Source of the DNA: Verrucomicrobia bacterium UBA1731
Lineage (GTDB): Bacteria; Verrucomicrobiota; Kiritimatiellia; RFP12; UBA1067
NCBI GenBank assembly: GCA_002317575.1
Contig: DCIH01000085.1
Coordinates: 1-20,022 of the forward strand
DNA length: 20,022 nucleotides
Reading direction: 5' to 3'
Positions within the stretch are counted from its first letter, which is position 1. Every line of letters starts with the position of its first letter. This document shows positions 8,484 through 15,033 of this stretch, in pieces. Under the pieces are notes generated by a model. That model ran no database searches, was not told the DNA's origin, and saw only the letters and a program-made list of their open reading frames with translations. Both the position numbers and the translations under genes were made by a program.

Positions 8484-10569
8484 TTGGCCGGACGACGGGG
8501 CGGACGTCTATCCCGGCGGCATCGTGCTGCGCGACGCCGCCGGCGACGTGCTGCGCGTGTCGCTCGGCGAAGGCGATGTCGATTGCCGTCCGTACTACGA
8601 GGCCGATCCGGACGATTGGATCGTGAAGGCGCTCGTCGCCGCCGAGGACGGCACCTTCTGGACGCATTGCGGCGTCCGGCCGCTTTCCGCGCTGCGCGCC
8701 GCGTTCCAGAACGTCACCTGCCGGCGGCGCATATCCGGCGCCTCCACGCTCACCATGCAGGCCGTGCGCCTCGTCAAGCCGCATCCGAAGTCCCTGTGGT
8801 GGAAATGGAAGGAAGCGGTGATGGCGCTCAAGATGGAGCGCGCCAAGGACAAGCGCTGGATTCTCTCGCAGTACCTGAACCGCGCGCCGTTCGGTTCGAA
8901 CTTCATCGGCGTCGAGGCGGCGGCGAACGGTTGGTTCGGCAAGAGCGCGAAGCAATTGGGCGTCGCCGAGGCGGCCATGCTCGCGGGCATGGTGCAGGCG
9001 CCGTCGCGGTTCCGTCCGGACCGCGCCTTCGAGCGCGCGTTCAAGCGGCGCGACTACGTGCTCGGCCGCATGCGCGCGCTGGGCATGATCGACGACGATC
9101 AGCTCGCCGGCGCGCGGGCGATCCGTCCCGTGATCTGCCGCGCGCCGCGTCCGTTCAAGGCGCCGTACTACTGCGACTGGGTGATGAAGACGCTCGGCAA
9201 GGACCGCGCCGCCCAGCGCCAGAGCGCCATCCACGACACGGCGCTCGACGCGCAGGTGCAGCGCGTCGTCGAGGACGCCGTCAACCGCGCGGCGAAGGCG
9301 GGCGGCTATTCCGTGGCGGCGGCGGTGATGCGCGCCGACACGGGCGGCGTTCTGGCGCTGGCGTGCAGTGGCGACTATTTCTCGCCGGACGCCGGGCAGG
9401 TGAACACGGCGCTTGCGCCGCGTCCCGCGGGATCGACGCTGAAGCCGTTCCTCGCGGCGCTCGCGCTCGACCGCGGCGTGGCGACGCCCGAGACGCGGCT
9501 CGTGGACGTGCCGCTTTCCGCCAAGGGGTACCGTCCCGCGAACTTCGACGCGCAGCACCGCGGACGCGTGTCGTTGCAGGACGCGCTCGTGCTGTCGCTC
9601 AACATTCCGTTCGTGCGGCTGTTGAAGGAGCTGGGCGTGCCGGCGTTCGCGGCGCAGTTGCGCGCGTTCGGCTTCGCGCACGTGGCGGCCGAGGACGACG
9701 CCGGTCTCGGCATGGCCATCGGCAACGTGGAGGTGACGCTCATGGAACTCGTGGGCGCGTACCGGACGCTGGCGGCCGGCGGCGGGGACGCGTGTTCGCG
9801 CGGCGCGGCGTATCTGGTTTCGGACATGCTCTCGGGCGAGGAACGCAGCGGGGCGGCGCTGGGGCACGTCGTGGATGTGCCGCTGCCGCGTTTCGCGTGG
9901 AAGACGGGCACGAGCGCCGCGTACCGCGACGCGTGGACCGTTCTTTGGAACCCCGAGTATGTCGTGGGCGTGTGGTGCGGACACAAGCGCGGCGGTTTCG
10001 GGGACGCGACGCTCGTGGGCGCGAAGGCCGCCGCGCCGATCGCGTGGGGCATCGCGCGCACGTTCTATCCGCAGAACGCCGGCCCGTGGTTCGTCGAGCC
10101 GGGTACGGTGGTGCGCCGGAAGGTTTGCAAGCTCACGGGCGCGCCGGCGGGGCCGGATTGTCCGGAAACGGAAACGGGCCGCGCGCTGTCCGGGCGCAGT
10201 TCGAACAAACCGTGCGACATGCATGTGCGCGGGGCGGATGGCCGGGTCGTGGTGCGCGAGGACGCGCAGCTGGCGGCGTTTTCGGGGAAGATCGCCGCGG
10301 CCGGGGCGCTCGCCATCAGCAAGCCCGAGAACGGCGCCAAGTTCGTCTTTGTCGCGGGGATGCCGCAGCAGAAGATCGTGTGCCGCGTCGTCGGGAATCC
10401 GGATGGCGCGCGGCTCTGGTGGTTCGTGGACGGCGTGGCGATGGGCGAGACGACGGGCTCGGGTCCGTTCGCGTTCGAGATGACGCCCGGCGAGCACATC
10501 GTCACGTGCGCGAACGCCGAGGGCGTTTCCGCGTCCGCGCACATCATGGTTTCCGTCCGAACTTTGTGA
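8347..10569 (+). CDS. pbpC: Penicillin-binding protein 1C (glycosyltransferase/transpeptidase)
   Basis: A 740-residue class A penicillin-binding protein of the PBP1C type, which polymerises and crosslinks peptidoglycan. A basic N-terminus leads into one membrane anchor (about 28-45). The GT51 domain shows EDGTFWTHCG with catalytic E100, GASTLTMQ at 131-138 and ILSQYLNRAPFG. The transpeptidase domain has nucleophile motif S363-T-L-K366, S417-L-N419 and K519-T-G521, so all three active-site motifs are intact. Residues from about 655 form a C-terminal BiPBP_C-like domain, typical of PBP1C. It overlaps the macroglobulin gene by 137 nt, which implies translational coupling. In many Gram-negatives these two genes are linked and thought to work together, the macroglobulin protecting and PBP1C repairing a breached envelope. 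Confidence 0.93.
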   Translation: MRHSSPIRSGWFRRALSFCRARAWKGCTILSCTLVALLAASWLGIDWPDDGADVYPGGIVLRDAAGDVLRVSLGEGDVDCRPYYEADPDDWIVKALVAAEDGTFWTHCGVRPLSALRAAFQNVTCRRRISGASTLTMQAVRLVKPHPKSLWWKWKEAVMALKMERAKDKRWILSQYLNRAPFGSNFIGVEAAANGWFGKSAKQLGVAEAAMLAGMVQAPSRFRPDRAFERAFKRRDYVLGRMRALGMIDDDQLAGARAIRPVICRAPRPFKAPYYCDWVMKTLGKDRAAQRQSAIHDTALDAQVQRVVEDAVNRAAKAGGYSVAAAVMRADTGGVLALACSGDYFSPDAGQVNTALAPRPAGSTLKPFLAALALDRGVATPETRLVDVPLSAKGYRPANFDAQHRGRVSLQDALVLSLNIPFVRLLKELGVPAFAAQLRAFGFAHVAAEDDAGLGMAIGNVEVTLMELVGAYRTLAAGGGDACSRGAAYLVSDMLSGEERSGAALGHVVDVPLPRFAWKTGTSAAYRDAWTVLWNPEYVVGVWCGHKRGGFGDATLVGAKAAAPIAWGIARTFYPQNAGPWFVEPGTVVRRKVCKLTGAPAGPDCPETETGRALSGRSSNKPCDMHVRGADGRVVVREDAQLAAFSGKIAAAGALAISKPENGAKFVFVAGMPQQKIVCRVVGNPDGARLWWFVDGVAMGETTGSGPFAFEMTPGEHIVTCANAEGVSASAHIMVSVRTL

Positions 10570-10603
10570 TGGTGACATCCGTGCGCCGGTGAAGGAGAAG
10601 CGG

Positions 10604-10632
10604 TTGCAAGCGGAAGTCGGTTTTACTATAAT
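10604..10632 (+). promoter_or_regulatory. Sigma-70-type promoter for the second TerB-like gene
   Basis: TTGCAA (10604-10609) and a perfect TATAAT (10627-10632) are separated by 17 bp. The -10 box ends 7 nt before ATG 10640, so transcription should start at or next to the A of the ATG. No Shine-Dalgarno sequence lies between, which predicts a leaderless transcript. Confidence 0.7.
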
Positions 10633-10639
10633 TCCCGGC

Positions 10640-11296
10640 ATGAACATCGCGAAATTCATCAGTCGTTTCCCGCTTTCCGGTCGTGCCCTGATCTGCAGGG
10701 ACCGCATCGGCAAGACGGATCTCGGAATCCTCAAGGTCGCTTTCATGGTCGCCGCCCTCGACGGCGACGTGACGGACGCCGAATACGACGTGTTCGACGC
10801 GCTGGCGAAGAAGAGCCGCGGGTACACGCCGGAAGGGGCGGCCGAGGCGCTTGACGCGGCCATGCGCTCCGCCGGCTATCTGCTACTGCTGTCGAAGCGC
10901 GCCACGAACGCCGAACTCGTCAAGGCGTTCATTCGCGAAGCGAAGGCGGCCCTGCCGGACGGATTCGTCAATCTGTCGATCGCGGAAATCCGCCAGGCGT
11001 TCAGCATGTGGATCGCCGTCGGCATGAGCGACGGCGACTACTCGGCGCGCGAACGCGCCTGCATCGAAGCGCTCCGCAAGACCTTCGCGGAGACGACGAT
11101 CCGGCAGGCCGACGCGGCGATGGAGCGTTCGCTTCTCCTGTCGCCCGCGATGCGCGCGGCCTGCGTGTCCGCCGGCGGGAAGAAGAGCGTGGCGCTCGTC
11201 ACCAAGGATTTCGTCGCGCGCGTCGAAGCCCTCGCCGCGAAATTCGGCGATTCCGCGACGGCGGAAAAGGAACTCAAGGCGCTCATCAAGTCGTGA
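10640..11296 (+). CDS. TerB-like protein, copy 2 (paralogue of the 2916 gene)
   Basis: A 218-residue paralogue of the protein at 2916-3611, aligning along most of its length. The two acidic TerB-like motifs are present: AALDGDVTDAEY and SDGDYSARER, the latter followed by ACIEALR. There is no signal peptide or membrane segment. The start is taken at ATG 10640; an upstream in-frame GTG at 10589 would place the -35/-10 promoter elements inside the coding region and is less likely. The gene has its own promoter and appears leaderless, unlike copy 1, which has a good ribosome binding site and sits at the head of the macroglobulin operon. Together the copies bracket the macroglobulin/PBP1C pair, suggesting a shared envelope or stress role. 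The biochemical function is unknown. Confidence 0.75.
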   Translation: MNIAKFISRFPLSGRALICRDRIGKTDLGILKVAFMVAALDGDVTDAEYDVFDALAKKSRGYTPEGAAEALDAAMRSAGYLLLLSKRATNAELVKAFIREAKAALPDGFVNLSIAEIRQAFSMWIAVGMSDGDYSARERACIEALRKTFAETTIRQADAAMERSLLLSPAMRAACVSAGGKKSVALVTKDFVARVEALAAKFGDSATAEKELKALIKS

Positions 11297-11371
11297 CGCC
11301 GTCCGCGAGTCCGCCTTCCCGCGGCAACCGTCCTTTCCGTGGTGGGGCGTTTTCGCCATGAGGAAACGCGC

Positions 11372-11614
11372 ATGCCGTACGACGATCCGACACTGAAGGA
11401 ATTCGCGGGCTACTTCGGTATAAATGTCGGTATAAACGTCGGTTTGAATGCGACTGAAGAGTTCGCCGCAAGACTCATCCTGCTTGATTCGAAGATCACG
11501 GCGGCGGCCTTGGCGCGGCAACTGAAGGTCGAGAAGCGCCACGCGGAGCGGCGTGACCCCCTTGTGTTGCGATTGTGTTTTTTGACCTGGAAAACAAAAA
11601 AGAGGTGCCGGTGA
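11372..11614 (+). pseudogene. Winged-helix remnant resembling the C-terminus of AlbA_2/Schlafen-type regulators
   Basis: The 80-residue frame begins with a GINV-GINV-GLNA repeat followed by a helix-turn-helix segment (about 28-56, including ITAAALARQLKVEKRHAER). This pattern is familiar from the C-terminal winged helix of AlbA_2/Schlafen-like putative transcriptional regulators and RecG-related proteins. The usual continuation, an arginine-rich recognition helix and a wing ending near RVGS, is absent. After about residue 57 the sequence turns into unrelated residues, suggesting truncation or frameshift. No AlbA_2 domain precedes it: the second TerB-like gene ends 75 nt upstream. A weak AGGA at 11361-11364 stands before the ATG. 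The stop overlaps the GTG of the GH31 gene by 4 nt (GTGA), so translation could still help that start. It could instead be a small functional DNA-binding protein. Confidence 0.5.
11417..11452 (+). repeat. Three tandem 12-nt coding repeats
   Basis: GGTATAAATGTC, GGTATAAACGTC and GGTTTGAATGCG follow each other in frame and encode G-I-N-V, G-I-N-V and G-L-N-A. The first two differ by one base; the third is diverged. The repeat links an N-terminal stretch to the helix-turn-helix of the remnant. TATAAA occurs twice here, but I do not call a promoter from it. Confidence 0.8.
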
Positions 11615-13215
11615 GCAGAGCATTTGTTGTGTTGGTTGCGTTGTTCGGAACGCTGGCCGCGTCGGCGGCGGAAATCGTGACCGTGCCGTCCGAACCGGGC
11701 GAGGGCTGGTGGGGCGGCGCGTGGGATCTGGGCGGCGACATGCCGATTGGCGCGCACGGCGCGCGCTATGTGATGGACCTGCGCGAGGGCTGCAGATTCC
11801 AGGGGAACGCCTCGCTCTTCGTGTCCGACAAGGGACGCTGGATCTGGAGCGACGACCCGTGCGCGTTCACCTTCGAAGGCGGCGTCGTCAAGGTCGAGCC
11901 CACGCGCGGCAAAGTGCTCTTCGGCAAGGCGGGGACGACGCTCCGGGACGCCTGCCGGCACGTGTCGAAGACATTCCAGAAGCCGTCCGGCAAGGCGCCG
12001 GACCTGTCGTTCTTCGCGCGTCCGCAATACTGCACCTGGATCGAGCTCGGCTACAATCAGACGCAGGCGGAGGTGCTCAAATACGCGGCGAACATCAAGA
12101 AGAACGGTTTCCCCGCGGGCGTCATCATGATCGACGACACGTGGCAGACGGATTACGGCGTGTGGGATTTCGATCCCAAGACGTTCCCCGATCCGAAGGC
12201 GATGTGCGATGCGCTGCGCGCGGACGGTTTCAAGATCATGCTGTGGGCGTGCGCGTACGTGAGCCCCGATTCCCGCGAGTACCGCTATCTGCAGAGCAAG
12301 GAAGGGGTCCTCATGGCGGCGGACCGTTCGCTCGACTTCGAGGGGCATCCGAACACGGTCCTCTACAACTGGTGGAATGGCTGGAGTGGCGTTCTGGACT
12401 TCACGAGCCCCGAAGGCGTCGCGTGGGCGACGAAGACGTTCCGGGGGCTGTGCGACCGCTACGGCGTTTCGGGCTTCAAGTTCGACGCCACTAATCCGCG
12501 CTATTTCTCGATGCCGAACCGTCTCGCGCACGACCGCGACGCGTCCTCCGCCGATCTGAGCCACGCGTTCTGCGAATGGAGCGAACAGTTCCCGATGCCG
12601 AGCGCGCAGTGCTGGCGCACGGGCGGCAAGGCGATCGTGGTTCGGCTGACGGACAAAGGGCACACCTGGAAGGAGCTCCACCGCTGCGTCACCGACATGG
12701 CGGCGGCGGGCCTCATGGGCTGTCCCTTCGTGCTGCCCGACATGGTGGGCGGCGGATTGCTGTCGAGCTTCGCGCCCGGGAAAAAGCTGGACCAGGACCT
12801 GTTCGTTCGCAGCGCGCAGTGCCAGGCGCTCTCGCCGATGATCCAGTTCTCGGCGGCGCCGTGGCGCGTCCTGGACGCGGAGCACCTCGCGGCCGTCAAG
12901 GCGGCGGTGGCGCTGCGCGCCAAGCATGCGGACCGTTTCATGAAACTCGCCGAGAACGCGGGGCGGACGGGCGAACCGATTCTGCGCGCGCTCGAGTACG
13001 CGTATCCCGGCCACGGCTATTCGTCCGTCAAGGACGAGTTCCTGATGGGCGACGATTTCCTGGTGGTGCCGATGGTCTCGCCCGGCACGACGCGCGAGGC
13101 GGTGATTCCGCCCGGCACGTGGAAGGGCGACGACGGCGTCGACGTGATCGGCCCCAAGACCGTGACCTTGACCGTTCCCCTGAACCGCATCCCGCATTTC
13201 ATTCGCGTGCGTTGA
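11611..13215 (+). CDS. Secreted GH31-family glycoside hydrolase
   Basis: A 534-residue glycosidase of the GH31 clan-D type, which includes alpha-glucosidases and alpha-galactosidases. A signal peptide at 1-20 ends with a likely ASA cleavage site. A short beta-sandwich (about 22-125) precedes the (beta/alpha)8 barrel. Barrel signatures are VIMIDDTWQ at 171-179, then FDPKTFPDPKAM and GFKIMLW; FKFDA places the likely nucleophile at D292. VVRLTDKGHTW places the likely acid/base at D348. The pattern resembles MYORG-like GH31 members, but the substrate cannot be assigned. GTG 11611 is preferred over an upstream GTG at 11575 because AGAGG at 11601-11605 sits 5 nt before it and the protein then begins directly with the signal peptide. 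The chain is short for GH31, having little C-terminal extension. Confidence 0.85.
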   Translation: MSRAFVVLVALFGTLAASAAEIVTVPSEPGEGWWGGAWDLGGDMPIGAHGARYVMDLREGCRFQGNASLFVSDKGRWIWSDDPCAFTFEGGVVKVEPTRGKVLFGKAGTTLRDACRHVSKTFQKPSGKAPDLSFFARPQYCTWIELGYNQTQAEVLKYAANIKKNGFPAGVIMIDDTWQTDYGVWDFDPKTFPDPKAMCDALRADGFKIMLWACAYVSPDSREYRYLQSKEGVLMAADRSLDFEGHPNTVLYNWWNGWSGVLDFTSPEGVAWATKTFRGLCDRYGVSGFKFDATNPRYFSMPNRLAHDRDASSADLSHAFCEWSEQFPMPSAQCWRTGGKAIVVRLTDKGHTWKELHRCVTDMAAAGLMGCPFVLPDMVGGGLLSSFAPGKKLDQDLFVRSAQCQALSPMIQFSAAPWRVLDAEHLAAVKAAVALRAKHADRFMKLAENAGRTGEPILRALEYAYPGHGYSSVKDEFLMGDDFLVVPMVSPGTTREAVIPPGTWKGDDGVDVIGPKTVTLTVPLNRIPHFIRVR

Positions 13216-13216
13216 G

Positions 13217-13245
13217 GTGACTATCGGGGACGAATGTGGTATAAT
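13217..13245 (+). promoter_or_regulatory. Extended -10 promoter of the four-gene operon
   Basis: GTGACT (13217-13222, four of six consensus bases) and a perfect TATAAT (13240-13245) are separated by 17 bp. TGG precedes the -10 box, giving the extended TGnTATAAT form. It begins 2 nt after the GH31 stop and leaves an untranslated leader of about 60 nt before the nucleotidyltransferase gene. Confidence 0.72.
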
Positions 13246-13262
13246 CCGCGCTTAAACAAGTT

Positions 13263-13289
13263 CGCCGGCCGGGAGGGAATGGGCCGGTG
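13263..13289 (+). promoter_or_regulatory. GC-rich hairpin in the 5' untranslated leader
   Basis: CGCCGGCC (13263-13270) pairs with GGCCGGTG (13282-13289) across an 11-nt purine-rich loop, an 8-bp stem with one G-U pair. It ends 11 nt before the AAGGAG at 13301. It is not followed by a T tract, so it is more likely a leader structure affecting mRNA stability or translation than a terminator. A regulatory role is inference. Confidence 0.45.
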
Positions 13290-13313
13290 ACGGAAAGCAA
13301 AAGGAGCATACAC

Positions 13314-14225
13314 ATGAAGCCTACTCTCGTCGTTCTCGCCGCCGGCATGGGATCCCGCTATGGCGGGCTCAAGCAGGTCGATCCCGTCGGTCCTTCCGGC
13401 GAAGCCATTCTCGACTATTCCGTGTTCGACGCCGAGCGCGCCGGCTTCGGCAAGGTCGTGTTCATCATCCGCAAGGATTTCGAAGCCGAGTTCAAGGAAA
13501 AGGTCGGCAAGAAGTACGAAGGCATCCTGCCCGTCGAGTACTGCTTCCAGGACATGAACGACCTGCCCGCGCCGTTCACGGTGCCGGAAGGCCGCGCGAA
13601 GCCCTGGGGCACGGCGCACGCCATCCGCGCCGCCCGCGACGTCGTCAAGGAGCCGTTCGCCGCGATCAACGCGGACGACTTCTACGGCCGCGACGCGTTC
13701 GCGAAGCTCGCGCAGTTCCTGCAGGCCCCCGCGGCGGCGGACGGCAAGTTCCATTTCGCGATGGTCGGCTACAAGCTCGACCTCACGCTTTCGGACAACG
13801 GCAGCGTCGCGCGCGGCATCTGCAAGGTGGACGGCGGCAAGCTTTCGTCCGTGACCGAGATGACGAAGCTCGTGCGCGTTCCCGGCGGCGCCGAGAACCG
13901 CGAGGACGAAGCGAACCCCGTGAAGCTCACGGGCGAAGAGCGCGTCTCCATGAACCTCTGGGGCTTCACGCCCGAACTCTTCACGGCCCTCGAAGCGCGT
14001 TTCCCCGCGTGGCTCGAAAAGAACGGCCAGCAGCCCAAGACGGAATGGTACATTCCGTTCGTCGTGGACGAACTCATCCACGAAGGCAAGGCGGATGTTT
14101 CGGTGCTCCCGACGGACTCCAACTGGTTCGGCGTGACCTACCGCGAAGACAAGCCGTTCGTCACGGGCGAAATCCAGAAGCTCGTGGACGCCGGCGAATA
14201 TCCAAATTGCCTCTTCGCGAAGTAA
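13314..14225 (+). CDS. Sugar-1-phosphate nucleotidyltransferase-like protein
   Basis: A 303-residue protein of the NTP_transferase fold, which joins an NTP and a sugar phosphate to make an activated sugar. The N-terminal nucleotide loop reads LAAGMGSRYGGLKQ at 8-21, and NADDFYG at 119-125 carries the metal-binding aspartates expected after the first Rossmann half. PWGTAHAI near 97-104 is also typical of the fold. The length matches single-domain glucose-1-phosphate uridylyl- or thymidylyltransferases, but the base and sugar cannot be assigned. ATG 13314 is chosen because AAGGAG at 13301-13306 is 7 nt upstream; an in-frame GTG at 13287 falls inside the leader hairpin and is rejected. It leads an operon with an HD-domain protein 10 nt downstream, a cytochrome c maturation protein and a tyrosine phosphatase. 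Confidence 0.82.
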   Translation: MKPTLVVLAAGMGSRYGGLKQVDPVGPSGEAILDYSVFDAERAGFGKVVFIIRKDFEAEFKEKVGKKYEGILPVEYCFQDMNDLPAPFTVPEGRAKPWGTAHAIRAARDVVKEPFAAINADDFYGRDAFAKLAQFLQAPAAADGKFHFAMVGYKLDLTLSDNGSVARGICKVDGGKLSSVTEMTKLVRVPGGAENREDEANPVKLTGEERVSMNLWGFTPELFTALEARFPAWLEKNGQQPKTEWYIPFVVDELIHEGKADVSVLPTDSNWFGVTYREDKPFVTGEIQKLVDAGEYPNCLFAK

Positions 14226-14235
14226 GAAAGAGGGC

Positions 14236-15033
14236 ATGACGGCCGGTGATTTCGACGCGGGTTTCCTGAACCGCCTCGGCGCGCTCTACGACGCATACGT
14301 GGACGAATACCGCGGTGCGGACGGCAAATTGCCGCCGATGATGCAGCTCAAGCGCGAGCACACCGCCTTCGTCGTGGCGAACGCGAAGGCGATCGTGGCG
14401 GGCGAGCGATTCGACGAACACACGGCGCGCGTGGCGGTCGCGGCGGCGTTGCTGCACGACACGGGGCGCTACGAGCAACTGAAGCGCTACAACACGTTCC
14501 GCGATTCCGATTCCGTGGATCACGCCGTATTCTCGCATGACATCGTTCGCGAGAAGGGTTGGCTCGCCGCGTGCGAGCCGTCCGTGCGGGATGCGATCTT
14601 GAACGCCGTGCTGTGGCACAACCGACGCGATCTGCCGCCGTGCGACGACGCGGTGACGGTGGCGGCCGCGAAAGTCGTGCGGGACGCGGACAAGCTGGAC
14701 ATCTTCCGCGTGCTCGAGCGCCAGGTGGCGACGACGGATTGGCGGTACGACTGCCAGGCGTTCTGGAATTTGCCCACCACGGCGAAGCCGAATCCGAAGG
14801 CGGTGGAGGCCATCATGGCGGGGCGCCCCGTCGATTACCAGAACATCCAGTCGCTCGCCGACTTCGTGCTCATCCAGGTCGGCTGGATGGCGTCTGGACT
14901 CAATTACGCGACCACGCGCAAGCTCGTCGTCGAACGGAACCATCTCCCGTTTCGCCGCGATTTCCTCCATCAGATCACGGACTCGCCGTTCGTGGACCAG
15001 ATTTGCGATTACGCTGAAAGCCGTTTGTCATGA
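14236..15033 (+). CDS. HD-domain phosphohydrolase
   Basis: A 265-residue cytoplasmic protein with the metal-dependent HD phosphohydrolase pattern: H42 (KREHT), H74-D75 (LLHDTGRYE) and D150 (VVRDADKLD). Extra histidines at 96, 101 and 128 could support a second metal. HD proteins hydrolyse nucleotides, cyclic dinucleotides or other phosphate esters; nothing visible fixes the substrate. AAGAGGG just upstream supports the ATG, and the gap from the nucleotidyltransferase gene is 10 nt. Its stop overlaps the next ATG (ATGA, 4 nt), so translation of the cytochrome gene is probably coupled. It may hydrolyse a phosphorylated product made by the neighbouring nucleotidyltransferase, but that is speculation from position only. 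Confidence 0.82.
   Translation: MTAGDFDAGFLNRLGALYDAYVDEYRGADGKLPPMMQLKREHTAFVVANAKAIVAGERFDEHTARVAVAAALLHDTGRYEQLKRYNTFRDSDSVDHAVFSHDIVREKGWLAACEPSVRDAILNAVLWHNRRDLPPCDDAVTVAAAKVVRDADKLDIFRVLERQVATTDWRYDCQAFWNLPTTAKPNPKAVEAIMAGRPVDYQNIQSLADFVLIQVGWMASGLNYATTRKLVVERNHLPFRRDFLHQITDSPFVDQICDYAESRLS

Noticed and set aside
8329..10863. An 844-codon minus-strand open frame opposite the PBP1C gene
   Set aside because: Low-complexity Arg/Ala/His translation without domains; the plus strand carries every active-site motif of PBP1C.
11297..11371. A possible terminator after the second TerB-like gene
   Set aside because: Only a 5-bp CCGCG/CGCGG stem with a 12-nt loop and no T tract.
11419..11436. Two TATAAA boxes that could serve as promoters for the GH31 gene
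   Set aside because: They arise from the 12-nt coding repeat and I found no convincing -35 element at the right distance.
11417..11452. Short tandem repeats as a possible CRISPR-like array
   Set aside because: They are contiguous, have no spacers, stay in frame and encode a known peptide repeat.
11410..13197. A 595-codon minus-strand open frame opposite the GH31 gene
   Set aside because: No motifs; mirrors the codon bias of the GH31 gene, which has a signal peptide and both catalytic aspartates.
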